DNA of 16,056 nt from JBGPRB01 sp964422155 (GCA_964422155.1 CAYQZZ010000049.1:1-16056), one strand, 5' to 3'. Counted from the stretch's first letter, positions 6,456-13,081 are shown. Notes: a model not told the origin generated them from the letters alone. Numbers and translations are program-made.

Positions 6456-7175
6456 ATAGAAATTATACCGTCCATAGACCTGCGGAATGGCAGGTGTGTC
6501 CGCCTGTACCAGGGTAACTACAACCGGGAAACAGTCTTCTCCGACGACCCTCTTGATGTGGCTCTGAAATGGCAGTCCATGGGGGCGCCCCGACTTCACA
6601 TCGTCGACCTTGATGGCGCCGCCACCGGGGAAATCCGCAACCTGGAAATTATCAGGGATATCGCCAAAGCTATGTTAATACCTATCCAGCTCGGCGGTGG
6701 TATCCGCGATATTGAAACGGTCCAGGCACTGCTTAAAGCCGGCATCGAGCGTGTCATCCTGGGAACGGCTGCTGTAGAAAATCCTCTCCTCGTTGCCGAG
6801 GCCTGCCGCCGCTTTCGTGAATCGATAATCGTCGGTATCGATGCCCGCGAAGAGTTCGTGGCGACGCACGGCTGGGTAAAGAATAATGACATCACCGCCG
6901 CGAACCTGGCTAAATCCATGGCGCAGATTGGCGTCATACGCTTTATCTATACTGATATCAACCGTGACGGTACGCTGACGGAACCTAATTTTGCGGCGAT
7001 TTCAGGGATGATTGATACTATCGGCTTACCTGTTATCGCCTCCGGCGGTATTTCGTCGCTCAACCATTTGAAGATGCTCCGGAAGCTCGGCGCCGAGGGT
7101 GCCATCGTGGGCAAGGCACTTTATACCGGCGATATCAACCTGAAGCAGGCGCTTGCCGAAATAGACCAGGTGTGA
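6456..7175 (+). CDS. hisA: ProFAR isomerase (HisA) with apparent AUA start
   Basis: HisA isomerises ProFAR to PRFAR in histidine synthesis. Read from 6456 it gives 239 residues, the normal length, and begins with (M)EIIPSIDLRNGRCVRLYQG. The two catalytic acids are in place: Asp8 in PSIDL and Asp129 in GIDAREEF. VDLDGA (50-55), QLGGGIRD and VIASGGISS, the phosphate-binding loops of the half barrels, are intact. Homologues begin MEIIPAIDL, so the Met position falls on ATA 6456-6458, six bases after AAAGAGG. No ATG, GTG or TTG occurs in frame between the stop at 6441 and GTG 6558, and that GTG would delete beta-strand 1 with Asp8. Either AUA (or the GTA just before it) is used, or the start has mutated. 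hisI follows after 27 bp; hisF is absent. Confidence 0.9.
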   Translation: MEIIPSIDLRNGRCVRLYQGNYNRETVFSDDPLDVALKWQSMGAPRLHIVDLDGAATGEIRNLEIIRDIAKAMLIPIQLGGGIRDIETVQALLKAGIERVILGTAAVENPLLVAEACRRFRESIIVGIDAREEFVATHGWVKNNDITAANLAKSMAQIGVIRFIYTDINRDGTLTEPNFAAISGMIDTIGLPVIASGGISSLNHLKMLRKLGAEGAIVGKALYTGDINLKQALAEIDQV

Positions 7176-7202
7176 AGAAGCATAGTGAAAAGGTGAATAG
7201 CG

Positions 7203-7547
7203 GTGAGTAATCTTAAATATAACGAAAAGGGACTTATCCCGGCCATCGTCCAGGATGCCGATACCGGCGAGGTCCTGATGATGGGCTACATGAATGAAGA
7301 ATCCCTGCGGAGAACCATGAAAAGCAGGGAAGTCTGGTTTTACAGCCGCAGCCGTCAGGAGCTTTGGCACAAGGGAAAAACCTCGGGAAATAAACTCATC
7401 GTGCGTGAATTGTGGCGGGACTGCGATAGCGATGTTATCCTGATAAAGGCTAAACCCACCGGCCCGGTCTGCCATACCGGTCATAAGACCTGCTTTTTCC
7501 AGGAACTGAACGGAGACGACCTGCAAAAGACTCAGGAAGAAGCCTGA
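7203..7547 (+). CDS. hisI: Phosphoribosyl-AMP cyclohydrolase
   Basis: HisI opens the purine ring of PR-AMP, the third step of histidine synthesis. The 114-residue protein has the complete signature: GEVLMMGYMNEESL (22-35), the metal-binding WRDCDSDVIL (Asp73, Asp75, Asp77 and Cys74) and the zinc ligands in VCHTGHKTCFF (Cys90, Cys97). It is the single-function form without the HisE pyrophosphohydrolase domain. The start is GTG 7203, with AAAAGGTG seven bases upstream. It follows hisA closely. Its last 16 bp overlap the end of the convergent DUF1385 gene, so neither gene has room for its own terminator there. Confidence 0.95.
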   Translation: MSNLKYNEKGLIPAIVQDADTGEVLMMGYMNEESLRRTMKSREVWFYSRSRQELWHKGKTSGNKLIVRELWRDCDSDVILIKAKPTGPVCHTGHKTCFFQELNGDDLQKTQEEA

Positions 7548-8431
7548 GCCGCTTCCTCCGCCTGGTCGACCTCCACCGCTTTGTTCATGGCTGCTATGGC
7601 CACTTCCAGCTGCGTATCGTCGGGCTCCCTGGTGGTCAGCGACTGTAACAGAAGGCCGGGAGCCAGAATAATCTTGACGAACCAGTTGCCGGTATGTCTG
7701 GCACCGAAATAGATAACTTCATAGCCAAGTGCCATGATAACCGGTATAAGGACAATGCGCGATAGTATCATCAGCCATAGTACCTGGCGTCCCACAAAAG
7801 CAAAGAGTATGATGGCAATTATCAGGACCAGGAACAGGAAGCTGGTGCCGCAGCGTACATGAGCGGTACTGTATGCTTTGATGGCATTTACTTCCATCGG
7901 CACGCCGGCCTCGTAGGCGTTGACCGCTTTATGCTCGGCACCGTGGTAGGCAAAGACCCGCCTGATATCGGGCAGGAGCGACATCACCCTGAGGTAAGCG
8001 ATGAAGATTGCCAGCCTGATGACGCCTTCGATGATATGAAAAACCAGGGAGTTGGGTATATAGGCGTTAACCAGCTTGGTGAGAAAAAGGGGAGCGATAA
8101 AGAACAGGACGACCGCCAGGACCACCCCGGAGGCCAGCATGCTCCAGAGTGCCTTCATGCTAATCTCTTCTTCCTCTTCTTCCAGGGCGATATTGGATGA
8201 ATAGAGCAGGCTCTTGATGCCCAGCACCATGGCTTCAATCAGGACGACCACGCCCCTTATCAGCGGCGTTCGCCGCATCCAGCTTGTAGAGATAGACGGC
8301 ATCGGTTTGACATCGATAGCTACCTCGCCGCCGGGTCGGCGTACCGCGGTAACCACAGAGCTGCGTCCGCGTATCATTACTCCTTCGATAACCGCCTGGC
8401 CGCCATAGTTGAACTTCTTTTTAGCCGCCAT
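7532..8431 (-). CDS. DUF1385 family integral membrane protein (YqhQ-like)
   Basis: The 299-residue protein starts with the family signature FNYGGQAVIEGVMIRG (7-22), has the conserved AYHGAEHKAVNAYE (161-174) and VRCGTSFLF (192-200), and ends with the family tail YFGARHTGNWF and TTREPDDTQLEVAI (267-280). Predicted membrane segments lie near 97-120, 132-153, 197-214 and 218-240. An acidic run EEEEEE (84-89) precedes the first helix. The molecular function of this widespread family is not known to me. It lies downstream of rpmE with an intrinsic terminator ending 4 bp before its ATG and a weak GACGG as only Shine-Dalgarno, so expression probably depends on read-through. Its 3' end overlaps hisI by 16 bp. 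Confidence 0.93.
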   Translation of the reverse strand: MAAKKKFNYGGQAVIEGVMIRGRSSVVTAVRRPGGEVAIDVKPMPSISTSWMRRTPLIRGVVVLIEAMVLGIKSLLYSSNIALEEEEEEISMKALWSMLASGVVLAVVLFFIAPLFLTKLVNAYIPNSLVFHIIEGVIRLAIFIAYLRVMSLLPDIRRVFAYHGAEHKAVNAYEAGVPMEVNAIKAYSTAHVRCGTSFLFLVLIIAIILFAFVGRQVLWLMILSRIVLIPVIMALGYEVIYFGARHTGNWFVKIILAPGLLLQSLTTREPDDTQLEVAIAAMNKAVEVDQAEEAAQASS

Positions 8432-8435
8432 ACCG

Positions 8436-8471
8436 TCTAAAGAAAAAGGAGCCCCGATTTATCGGGACTCC
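8436..8471 (-). terminator. Intrinsic terminator after rpmE, in front of the DUF1385 gene
   Basis: On the minus strand the stem GGAGTCCCGAT/ATCGGGGCTCC (one mismatch, two-base AA loop) is followed by TTTTTCTTT. It ends the rplU-rpmA-rpmE transcript. Because the DUF1385 start codon follows only a few bases later, it probably also acts as a partial terminator that lowers expression of that gene. Its CCCGAT/ATCGGG core matches hairpins inside the repeats at 1849-1946 and 9436-9544. Confidence 0.85.
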
Positions 8472-8496
8472 TGCCTTCCCTGAAAAAATTTTATGG

Positions 8497-8703
8497 CTAA
8501 CCTTCAATCTTGTAGCGTTTCTTGAATCGCTCGACGCGTCCTTGCGTATCCAGCATACGCCGCTCGCCCGTGAAGAACGGGTGGCAATTGCTGCATACCT
8601 CGACCTTAAGCTGCTTCTTGGTGGAACCGGTGGTGAATCTATTCCCGCAGGAACAGATTACCTCGGCATCGGTATAGTACTGGGGATGAATCTTCTCTTT
8701 CAT
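8497..8703 (-). CDS. rpmE: 50S ribosomal protein L31, zinc-binding form
   Basis: This 68-residue protein has the L31 N-terminus MKEKIHPQYY and two cysteine pairs, VICSCGN (Cys17, Cys19) and VCSNCHPFFTG (Cys37, Cys40), the zinc ligands of the type A form. The end, RVERFKKRYK, is typical. One base separates the rpmA stop from this ATG (TAATATG) and no strong Shine-Dalgarno is seen, so translation is probably coupled to rpmA. It is the last gene before the terminator at 8436-8471. Confidence 0.97.
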   Translation of the reverse strand: MKEKIHPQYYTDAEVICSCGNRFTTGSTKKQLKVEVCSNCHPFFTGERRMLDTQGRVERFKKRYKIEG

Positions 8704-8704
8704 A

Positions 8705-8962
8705 TTACTCAGCTAACGTAACGCTGACCTTTCTCCGATTATTGCTGGTCGGCTCGTATTTAACGATGCCGTTGATAAGGGCAAACAGGGTATGGTCTCT
8801 ACCCACACCCACGTTATTGCCGGGGTGAATGCGCGTGCCGCGCTGGCGTACCAGTATCGTCCCGGCATTGACCGCCTGCCCGGCAAATCTCTTGACACCA
8901 AGCCTCTGGCTCTGGCTGTCCCGGCCGTTACGGCTTTGGGCGGCTCCCTTTTTATGCGCCAT
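8705..8962 (-). CDS. rpmA: 50S ribosomal protein L27
   Basis: The 85-residue protein begins MAHKKGAAQSRNGRDS, the tail that reaches the peptidyl transferase centre, and has no N-terminal extension of the cleaved Firmicutes type. The middle part RFAGQAVNAGTILVRQRGT and HPGNNVGVGRDHTLFAL is strictly conserved. The ATG overlaps the end of rplU by 11 bp (ATGGCGCATAA serves both), with GAGGAG as the ribosome binding site inside rplU. It is part of the rplU-rpmA-rpmE unit. Confidence 0.98.
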   Translation of the reverse strand: MAHKKGAAQSRNGRDSQSQRLGVKRFAGQAVNAGTILVRQRGTRIHPGNNVGVGRDHTLFALINGIVKYEPTSNNRRKVSVTLAE

Positions 8963-9335
8963 CTGTTTTCTCCTCTGTCTTCTTGCGCCGCGCTCTCTTC
9001 ACCGGCTTCACATCCTCCACCCCCGACGGTAGTATTTTATCGATATTAAGACTGGTGAAAAGCTGGCGGTGTCCATTCTTCCGGCGATAACGCACCTTGG
9101 ATTTGTACTTGAAAACGATTATTTTATCGCCCTTGCCGTTTTTCTTCACCGTGGCCATGACCCTCGCACCGTCAACAAATGGCTTACCAACGGTGACATT
9201 ATCGCCATCGCCGATAAGCAGCACTCTGTCCAGTTGAACGGTGCCACCTTCAGCCGCGTCCAGACGTTCGACGTCTATGGTCTGGCCCTCGGTTACTTTA
9301 TACTGTTTGCCGCCTGTTTTGATAATAGCGTAAAT
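8952..9335 (-). CDS. rplU: 50S ribosomal protein L21 with apparent AUU start
   Basis: L21 binds 23S rRNA in the large subunit. Read from ATT 9335 the protein is 127 residues: (M)YAIIKTGGKQYKVTEGQ at the N-terminus, the core GARVMATV and KIIVFKYKSKVRYRRKNGHR, the usual TSLNIDKI, then a basic/acidic tail (VKRARRKKTEEKTDGA) a little longer than in most L21. Family members begin MYAII(K/E)TGGKQY, so the Met position coincides exactly with ATT. GGAGG lies six bases before it and a strong promoter ends just upstream. No ATG, GTG or TTG is in frame between the upstream stop and GTG 9224, which would remove 37 conserved residues. AUU is therefore the likely start codon. It overlaps rpmA by 11 bp. Confidence 0.95.
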   Translation of the reverse strand: MYAIIKTGGKQYKVTEGQTIDVERLDAAEGGTVQLDRVLLIGDGDNVTVGKPFVDGARVMATVKKNGKGDKIIVFKYKSKVRYRRKNGHRQLFTSLNIDKILPSGVEDVKPVKRARRKKTEEKTDGA

Positions 9336-9341
9336 TTTAGG

Positions 9342-9384
9342 CCTCCAAACTATCTATTTTACCAAATTTATAGCTGAGAGTCAA
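9342..9384 (-). promoter_or_regulatory. Promoter and ribosome binding site of rplU-rpmA-rpmE
   Basis: On the minus strand TTGACT (9384-9379) and TAAAAT (9361-9356) are spaced by exactly 17 bp. Transcription starts near 9349, so the leader is only about 14 nt and holds GGAGG (9346-9342) six bases before the ATT start of rplU. Such a short leader excludes a structured r-protein autoregulatory leader. Confidence 0.8.
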
Positions 9385-9435
9385 ACATTGAGTTTTTAAC
9401 GGTAATTTAGCAACCCCCAAGAGACAAACATCAAA

Positions 9436-9544
9436 TGTCATTGCGAGCCCTTCAACTACGCTCAGGGTAAACTCCGCGAAGCAATCTCTATTGACATCTG
9501 TTGGGGATTGCCACGTCCCGATTGCATCGGGACTCGCAATGACA
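9436..9544. repeat. 109-bp repeat with perfect 12-bp terminal inverted repeats
   Basis: The ends TGTCATTGCGAG (9436-9447) and CTCGCAATGACA (9533-9544) are perfect inverted repeats. Inside is the hairpin GTCCCGAT-TGC-ATCGGGAC (about 9515-9533). It fills most of the gap between coaE and rplU and has no coding capacity. The TGTCATT end is shared with the 98-bp elements, which points to a related MITE-like family. Confidence 0.75.
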
Positions 9545-9564
9545 AATTGTTTTTTTAACAAGTC

Positions 9565-10164
9565 TCATAGCCGCGCTTGCAACTTTTGCCATTCTACAGC
9601 TACTCTTCTTTTAAACTCGTCAATAGTGCAGTCGGTATCGATGACAACATTAGCCTGCCTAATGCGCTTTGCATTCGATAGCTGTGCTTTTATCCGTGCC
9701 ATGGTTTCCTTTTTAGAAAGGCCACCCCTTTCTATAACACGCTTAAGCACCGTGACCTCCGGAGCTACGGTAACCCATAGCTCGTCGACCTGCTCCGTCT
9801 TGCCTGCTTCCAGCATCGCCGCTGCTTCCAGCACCACTACCCTGACCCCCTGCCGCCGATATTCCTCAATTTTCGTTTTTACAATATTATCGATAGCTGG
9901 ATGGACTATCCGGTTCAGGCGTAGCAGGGCTTTATGGTTACCAAAAACAATCTTGCCAAGTTTACTGCGGTCGATTTCGCCGCCGGCGGTAAGAATATCT
10001 TTACTGAACTCGCCGACTGCCTGTTCCCATGCCTGGCTTCCTTTCTTAAGCGCCTCATGCCCCACCTTGTCCAGGTCCATGATAACCGCCCCCAGCTCAG
10101 CCAGAAACTGTGCCACGGTGCTCTTGCCGCTCCCGATACCACCTGTAAGCCCGATAACCTTCAT
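9565..10164 (-). CDS. coaE: Dephospho-CoA kinase
   Basis: CoaE phosphorylates the ribose 3' hydroxyl of dephospho-CoA, the last step of coenzyme A synthesis. The 199-residue protein opens with MKVIGLTGGIGSGKSTVAQ (Walker A, GGIGSGKS), has the expected IMDLDKVGHEAL, a lid/CoA region (VHPAIDNIV), VVVLEAAAMLEAG as the beta-strand with the acidic pair, and ends with VVIDTDCTIDEFKRRV, the usual C-terminus. The ATG at 10164 was preferred over an in-frame TTG 30 bases upstream because the family starts MxxIGLTGG. It stands alone on the minus strand, away from the pan genes whose pathway it finishes. Confidence 0.95.
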   Translation of the reverse strand: MKVIGLTGGIGSGKSTVAQFLAELGAVIMDLDKVGHEALKKGSQAWEQAVGEFSKDILTAGGEIDRSKLGKIVFGNHKALLRLNRIVHPAIDNIVKTKIEEYRRQGVRVVVLEAAAMLEAGKTEQVDELWVTVAPEVTVLKRVIERGGLSKKETMARIKAQLSNAKRIRQANVVIDTDCTIDEFKRRVAVEWQKLQARL

Positions 10165-10206
10165 ACTCGCCTGTAACCTCGCATAATTCGCCAAGAAAGA
10201 CTATTT

Positions 10207-10237
10207 ATTATATTATAGCTAATAGTATATTATGCAA
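10207..10237 (-). promoter_or_regulatory. Possible coaE promoter
   Basis: On the minus strand TTGCAT (10237-10232) stands upstream of two overlapping TATAAT boxes (10217-10212 and 10212-10207), the second with a 19-bp spacer. The stretch is very AT-rich, so chance matches are likely. Confidence 0.4.
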
Positions 10238-10277
10238 CTTTTCCAGAAAAAACTTAGTTTGTAGGGGTTATTTCGAG

Positions 10278-10838
10278 TTGCTTTTATTCGGACACGCTGG
10301 AGTTACCCTGGGTGCGGCGACGCTGTTAGCCGGTGCCGCGAAAAGCCGGTATACCGGGACATCCTGGTTTGCTACGCTATCACGCTACCTGGATATCAGG
10401 CTGCTGCTGGTCGGCTCGCTCCTGCCGGATATCATCGATAAACCGGTAGGACAGTACTTTTTCCGGGATACCTTTGACAATGGCAGGATATTCTCGCATA
10501 CGCTCCTCTTCCCTGTCCTGCTTTCCGCCATAGGCTTTTATCTCCATAAACGCTATCGCCAGGTCTGGATGTTTGCGCTCGCCGCCGGCACATTTACGCA
10601 CCTGCTGCTCGATGAAATATGGCTTACGCCGCGTACTTTATTCTGGCCGTTGCTCGGCTTCACTTTCGAGAAAATAGTCCTTGCCGACTGGTTATCGGAT
10701 ATATTCCATGAGCTATTCTCAAAACCGGCTGTTTATATACCGGAAGCGGTCGGACTGGCGATAATGCTGTGGTTCGGTCTGGTACTGGTCAGGAGAAAAA
10801 AGGTCGGCGTTTTTATCAAATACGGTAAAGGCTCCTGA
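10278..10838 (+). CDS. YdjM-type membrane-bound metal-dependent hydrolase
   Basis: The 186-residue protein has the layout of the YdjM family (predicted inner-membrane metal-dependent hydrolases): an N-terminal FGHAGVTLGAA with His6, then LLLVGSLLPDIIDKP (42-56, Pro-Asp at 50-51), FSHTLLFPVLL (72-82, His74) and GTFTHLLLDEIW (104-115, His108, Asp112). These His/Asp residues are the expected metal ligands. Hydrophobic segments run at about 7-20, 38-52, 72-89, 96-112 and 155-172, and the C-terminus is basic. The start TTG 10278 (AGGGG ten bases before) is the only start-like codon at the conserved N-terminus. The substrate of the family is not known. It is divergent from coaE and convergent with the protease gene, 9 bp apart. 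Confidence 0.85.
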   Translation: MLLFGHAGVTLGAATLLAGAAKSRYTGTSWFATLSRYLDIRLLLVGSLLPDIIDKPVGQYFFRDTFDNGRIFSHTLLFPVLLSAIGFYLHKRYRQVWMFALAAGTFTHLLLDEIWLTPRTLFWPLLGFTFEKIVLADWLSDIFHELFSKPAVYIPEAVGLAIMLWFGLVLVRRKKVGVFIKYGKGS

Positions 10839-10847
10839 TGCTGACGG

Positions 10848-12137
10848 CTATTGCGTCCGGGTACCTACTGTAACGGATATCTCTATTTTCGTGGTGCCGC
10901 GTAATATATTAAGTACCGTTGTATCCCCCGGGCTTTTATATTCTCCCAGGTAAGACGTAAGGTCGGCAGTATCTCTGGCAGAAACCCCATCGATGGCTAC
11001 TATAATGTCGTCGCTCTGGATACCGGCTGCTTTGGCCGGGCCATCGCTAAAAACATCTGATACCAGTACTCCGTTGATTGTCTCCAGAGACTTTTCCTGT
11101 ACCGTCTGGGGAGTAAGGTCGATTATACTCACGCCAATCCAGGGGTAGGCGAAAGAACCTCTTTCGATGATTGCCGCAGCCACCCGTTTTACTTTATTGG
11201 ATGCTACGGCCCAGTAAATGCCATCTCCCAGGTTAGGGTCGATTCTGGCCGTTACCATGCCGATAACCTCGCCGCTGGAGTTAGCCAGAGGACAGCCTGA
11301 GTTACCAAAATTTACCGCAGCATCGAACTGGAGCATGTTAGCTACCCAGTGGCCTTCTACGTCAACATATCGGTTGACCTGACTGATAATACCGGATGTA
11401 AGGGTGTCCTTCATGCCCAGCGGGATATTGCTGTCTCCCGGACTGCCGAGAGTGATGACCGGCTCCCCGATGCGTACCTTGCTGGAATCGGCGAGTGGCG
11501 GCGACTCGATAGAAGGACTGTTTTCCAGTTTCAGCACAGCGACATCGCTGTACTGGCAGGAGCCGATAGTGGTTGCTTTTGAAACCTTGCCGTCATCCAT
11601 AATAATATATATCTGTGTGAGAGCGCTGACAACATGTTGCGCAGTAACTACATGTCCTTCATTATCAAAGAAAAAGCCGGAACCCACGACACTCTGTCCG
11701 TTACTAATCCTGACCGTAGCCCGGCTGAGCTTTTCATAAACATCACCGGCATTAATCACCGAACCCGATATATCGGTTTCGGCGCTGGTGACGCGTTCGT
11801 TCAGATTTACAACATTAGATGAGACTCCACTGATTTCACTCTCCACGCTGTCAATACGGGCTTTTGCCGCTGCCAGGTCCTTTTTCATAGTGTCGACCGC
11901 CGCCCTGGTTCCTTCCAGACTCCCTTCCAGAGAACTGAGGGTATTCTGAGTTTCTGTCTGCAGATTACCCAGTTCACCGCTTATGGCGTCAATCCGGGAC
12001 GCCTGTTCTGCCTCAAAAGCCGTTAGCCGTTCCCCGAGTTGGTCAATATGCTGGTCGAGCGTGTAAAAATAATATCCCATGCCTCCCATGAGGACCAACA
12101 ACACCACCAGGATGCCGATAATTACCTTATTAGTCAT
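10848..12137 (-). CDS. Membrane-anchored HtrA-like serine protease with coiled coil and PDZ domain
   Basis: The 429-residue protein has one N-terminal membrane anchor (residues 5-26) and a long coiled-coil stalk (about 28-125). A trypsin-like domain follows with the triad His168 (TAQHVV), Asp198 (YSDVAVLKL) and Ser280 (FGNSGCPL), then a single PDZ domain (about 335-425, with GVLVSDVFSDGPAKAAGI). It should face the outside of the membrane and cut misfolded proteins. The serine motif reads GNSGC where GNSGG is usual. The stalk is much longer than in DegP or DegS. AAGGAG lies eight bases before the ATG, and the rubrerythrin-like gene ends only 18 bp upstream, so the protease belongs to the oxygen-defence cluster. 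No terminator is visible between it and the convergent YdjM-type gene. Confidence 0.9.
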   Translation of the reverse strand: MTNKVIIGILVVLLVLMGGMGYYFYTLDQHIDQLGERLTAFEAEQASRIDAISGELGNLQTETQNTLSSLEGSLEGTRAAVDTMKKDLAAAKARIDSVESEISGVSSNVVNLNERVTSAETDISGSVINAGDVYEKLSRATVRISNGQSVVGSGFFFDNEGHVVTAQHVVSALTQIYIIMDDGKVSKATTIGSCQYSDVAVLKLENSPSIESPPLADSSKVRIGEPVITLGSPGDSNIPLGMKDTLTSGIISQVNRYVDVEGHWVANMLQFDAAVNFGNSGCPLANSSGEVIGMVTARIDPNLGDGIYWAVASNKVKRVAAAIIERGSFAYPWIGVSIIDLTPQTVQEKSLETINGVLVSDVFSDGPAKAAGIQSDDIIVAIDGVSARDTADLTSYLGEYKSPGDTTVLNILRGTTKIEISVTVGTRTQ

Positions 12138-12155
12138 TTATTGAACTCCTTTTTT

Positions 12156-12641
12156 TCAGGAAGCCGCCAGCTTTTTCTTAATTTCGGAGAGCTGCTGCAG
12201 GTGCAATTTTTCCTCGGCTATTATCCTGTTTACGATAGGGACGGTACGCCGCGGTATGATATCTCTCATTTCGTAGTAAAAAAGTGTAGAGTCTTTCTCG
12301 GCGCTGATACCCAGTTCCAGCGCTTTGATATCGCTATCGGCCTGGGTGGCCATCTCGCTCGTAATCGTGTCATCGGTGAAAACGGCATTATCAATAAGCG
12401 CCTGCAAATACTCGGAATATTCCTGCGCCGGTACTTCAGCGGGCTGGTGCTCATCCGCCCGGTCCAGCATATCCTGGAAAGTCTTAAGGTGCTCGCGTTC
12501 CATTTCGACAAGCTCCTCGAAGACTGCCCTGGCCATCTCATTATCGGTCGACTTCGCCATGATGTCATAGAAGGTAATGCCTCTTCTCTCGATACCAATG
12601 GCGATATTTATCAGCTCACTACCGGAGAAGACTGTAGACAT
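12156..12641 (-). CDS. Rubrerythrin-like ferritin-fold diiron protein
   Basis: The 161 residues form a single four-helix diiron domain. Ligands: Glu18 (IGIERRGITFYD), Glu48 and His51 (EREHLKTF), Glu115 region (SAEKDSTLFYYE) and Glu144/His147 (AEEKLHLQQL). The two ExxH motifs and the E-x6-Y spacing are those of rubrerythrin. No C-terminal rubredoxin domain is present, so it would take electrons from a separate rubredoxin such as the one encoded at 14002-14163. Expected role is peroxide reduction or iron handling in the cytoplasm. GGAGGTG precedes the ATG by eight bases. Gaps to neighbours are 48 and 18 bp. Confidence 0.88.
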   Translation of the reverse strand: MSTVFSGSELINIAIGIERRGITFYDIMAKSTDNEMARAVFEELVEMEREHLKTFQDMLDRADEHQPAEVPAQEYSEYLQALIDNAVFTDDTITSEMATQADSDIKALELGISAEKDSTLFYYEMRDIIPRRTVPIVNRIIAEEKLHLQQLSEIKKKLAAS

Positions 12642-12689
12642 AACCCCGCACCTCCCGGGCCATTTTCAAGATGTAGTCGACCCTGTATT

Positions 12690-13040
12690 TCAGACCTCGA
12701 TTAATATGGTATCGCCCTCAACCTTGACGTTATATTTCGGCACCGGTCTGGGGGATTTAAGGGTTTTTCCCACTGCGGCAAAAAGCCCGGAACCTTTCAT
12801 CCATCTGATGACTTTCCCGTCACGGACATCAAACTGCGAGCCGTGGCGGGGGCAGGTGACAATATTTCCTTCCAGCACCCCCATAGACAGGTCGCCACCC
12901 ATGTGAGCGCAGCGGTTGCCGATAGCGTAATAGTTATTCCCGACCCTGGCCAGCAGGATTTCCTGCCCCTCAATCGTTACCTTTTTCTTGCTTCCGTCCT
13001 TGAACTCGCCGGTATTACCGGCTTTGACATATTTACCCAT
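12690..13040 (-). CDS. Rieske [2Fe-2S] ferredoxin-like protein
   Basis: This small soluble Rieske protein has 116 residues when started at ATG 13040, which has GGGGGG seven bases before it. An in-frame TTG 30 bases further up would add ten residues of low complexity. The cluster ligands are Cys44 and His46 (NRCAHMGGDL) and Cys63 and His66 (VTCPRHGSQFD), with the usual 16-residue spacing. It lacks a membrane anchor and an oxygenase domain, so an electron carrier is most likely, as for the Rieske ferredoxins of dioxygenases or NirD-type proteins. It sits between two diiron protein genes, which suggests it supplies or takes electrons in oxygen or peroxide detoxification. Confidence 0.92.
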   Translation of the reverse strand: MGKYVKAGNTGEFKDGSKKKVTIEGQEILLARVGNNYYAIGNRCAHMGGDLSMGVLEGNIVTCPRHGSQFDVRDGKVIRWMKGSGLFAAVGKTLKSPRPVPKYNVKVEGDTILIEV

Positions 13041-13081
13041 ACCATTCCCCCCTGTTGAAGCATTATTCAAGAGTTACATCT

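Noticed and set aside
6558..7175. hisA starting at GTG 6558
   Set aside because: This start would drop 34 conserved residues including catalytic Asp8, and it has no Shine-Dalgarno. The homology continues up to 6456.
8952..9224. rplU starting at GTG 9224
   Set aside because: It removes 37 conserved N-terminal residues, while promoter and GGAGG fit the ATT at 9335.
9565..10194. Longer CoaE from TTG 10194
   Set aside because: CoaE proteins start close to the IGLTGG motif, which fits ATG 10164.
12039..12704. A 221-codon plus-strand frame across the rubrerythrin-like gene
   Set aside because: It covers the antisense of two conserved genes and their junction and has no family motif.
12690..13070. 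Longer Rieske protein from TTG 13070
   Set aside because: The ATG at 13040 has a G-rich Shine-Dalgarno at good distance and the added residues are low-complexity.
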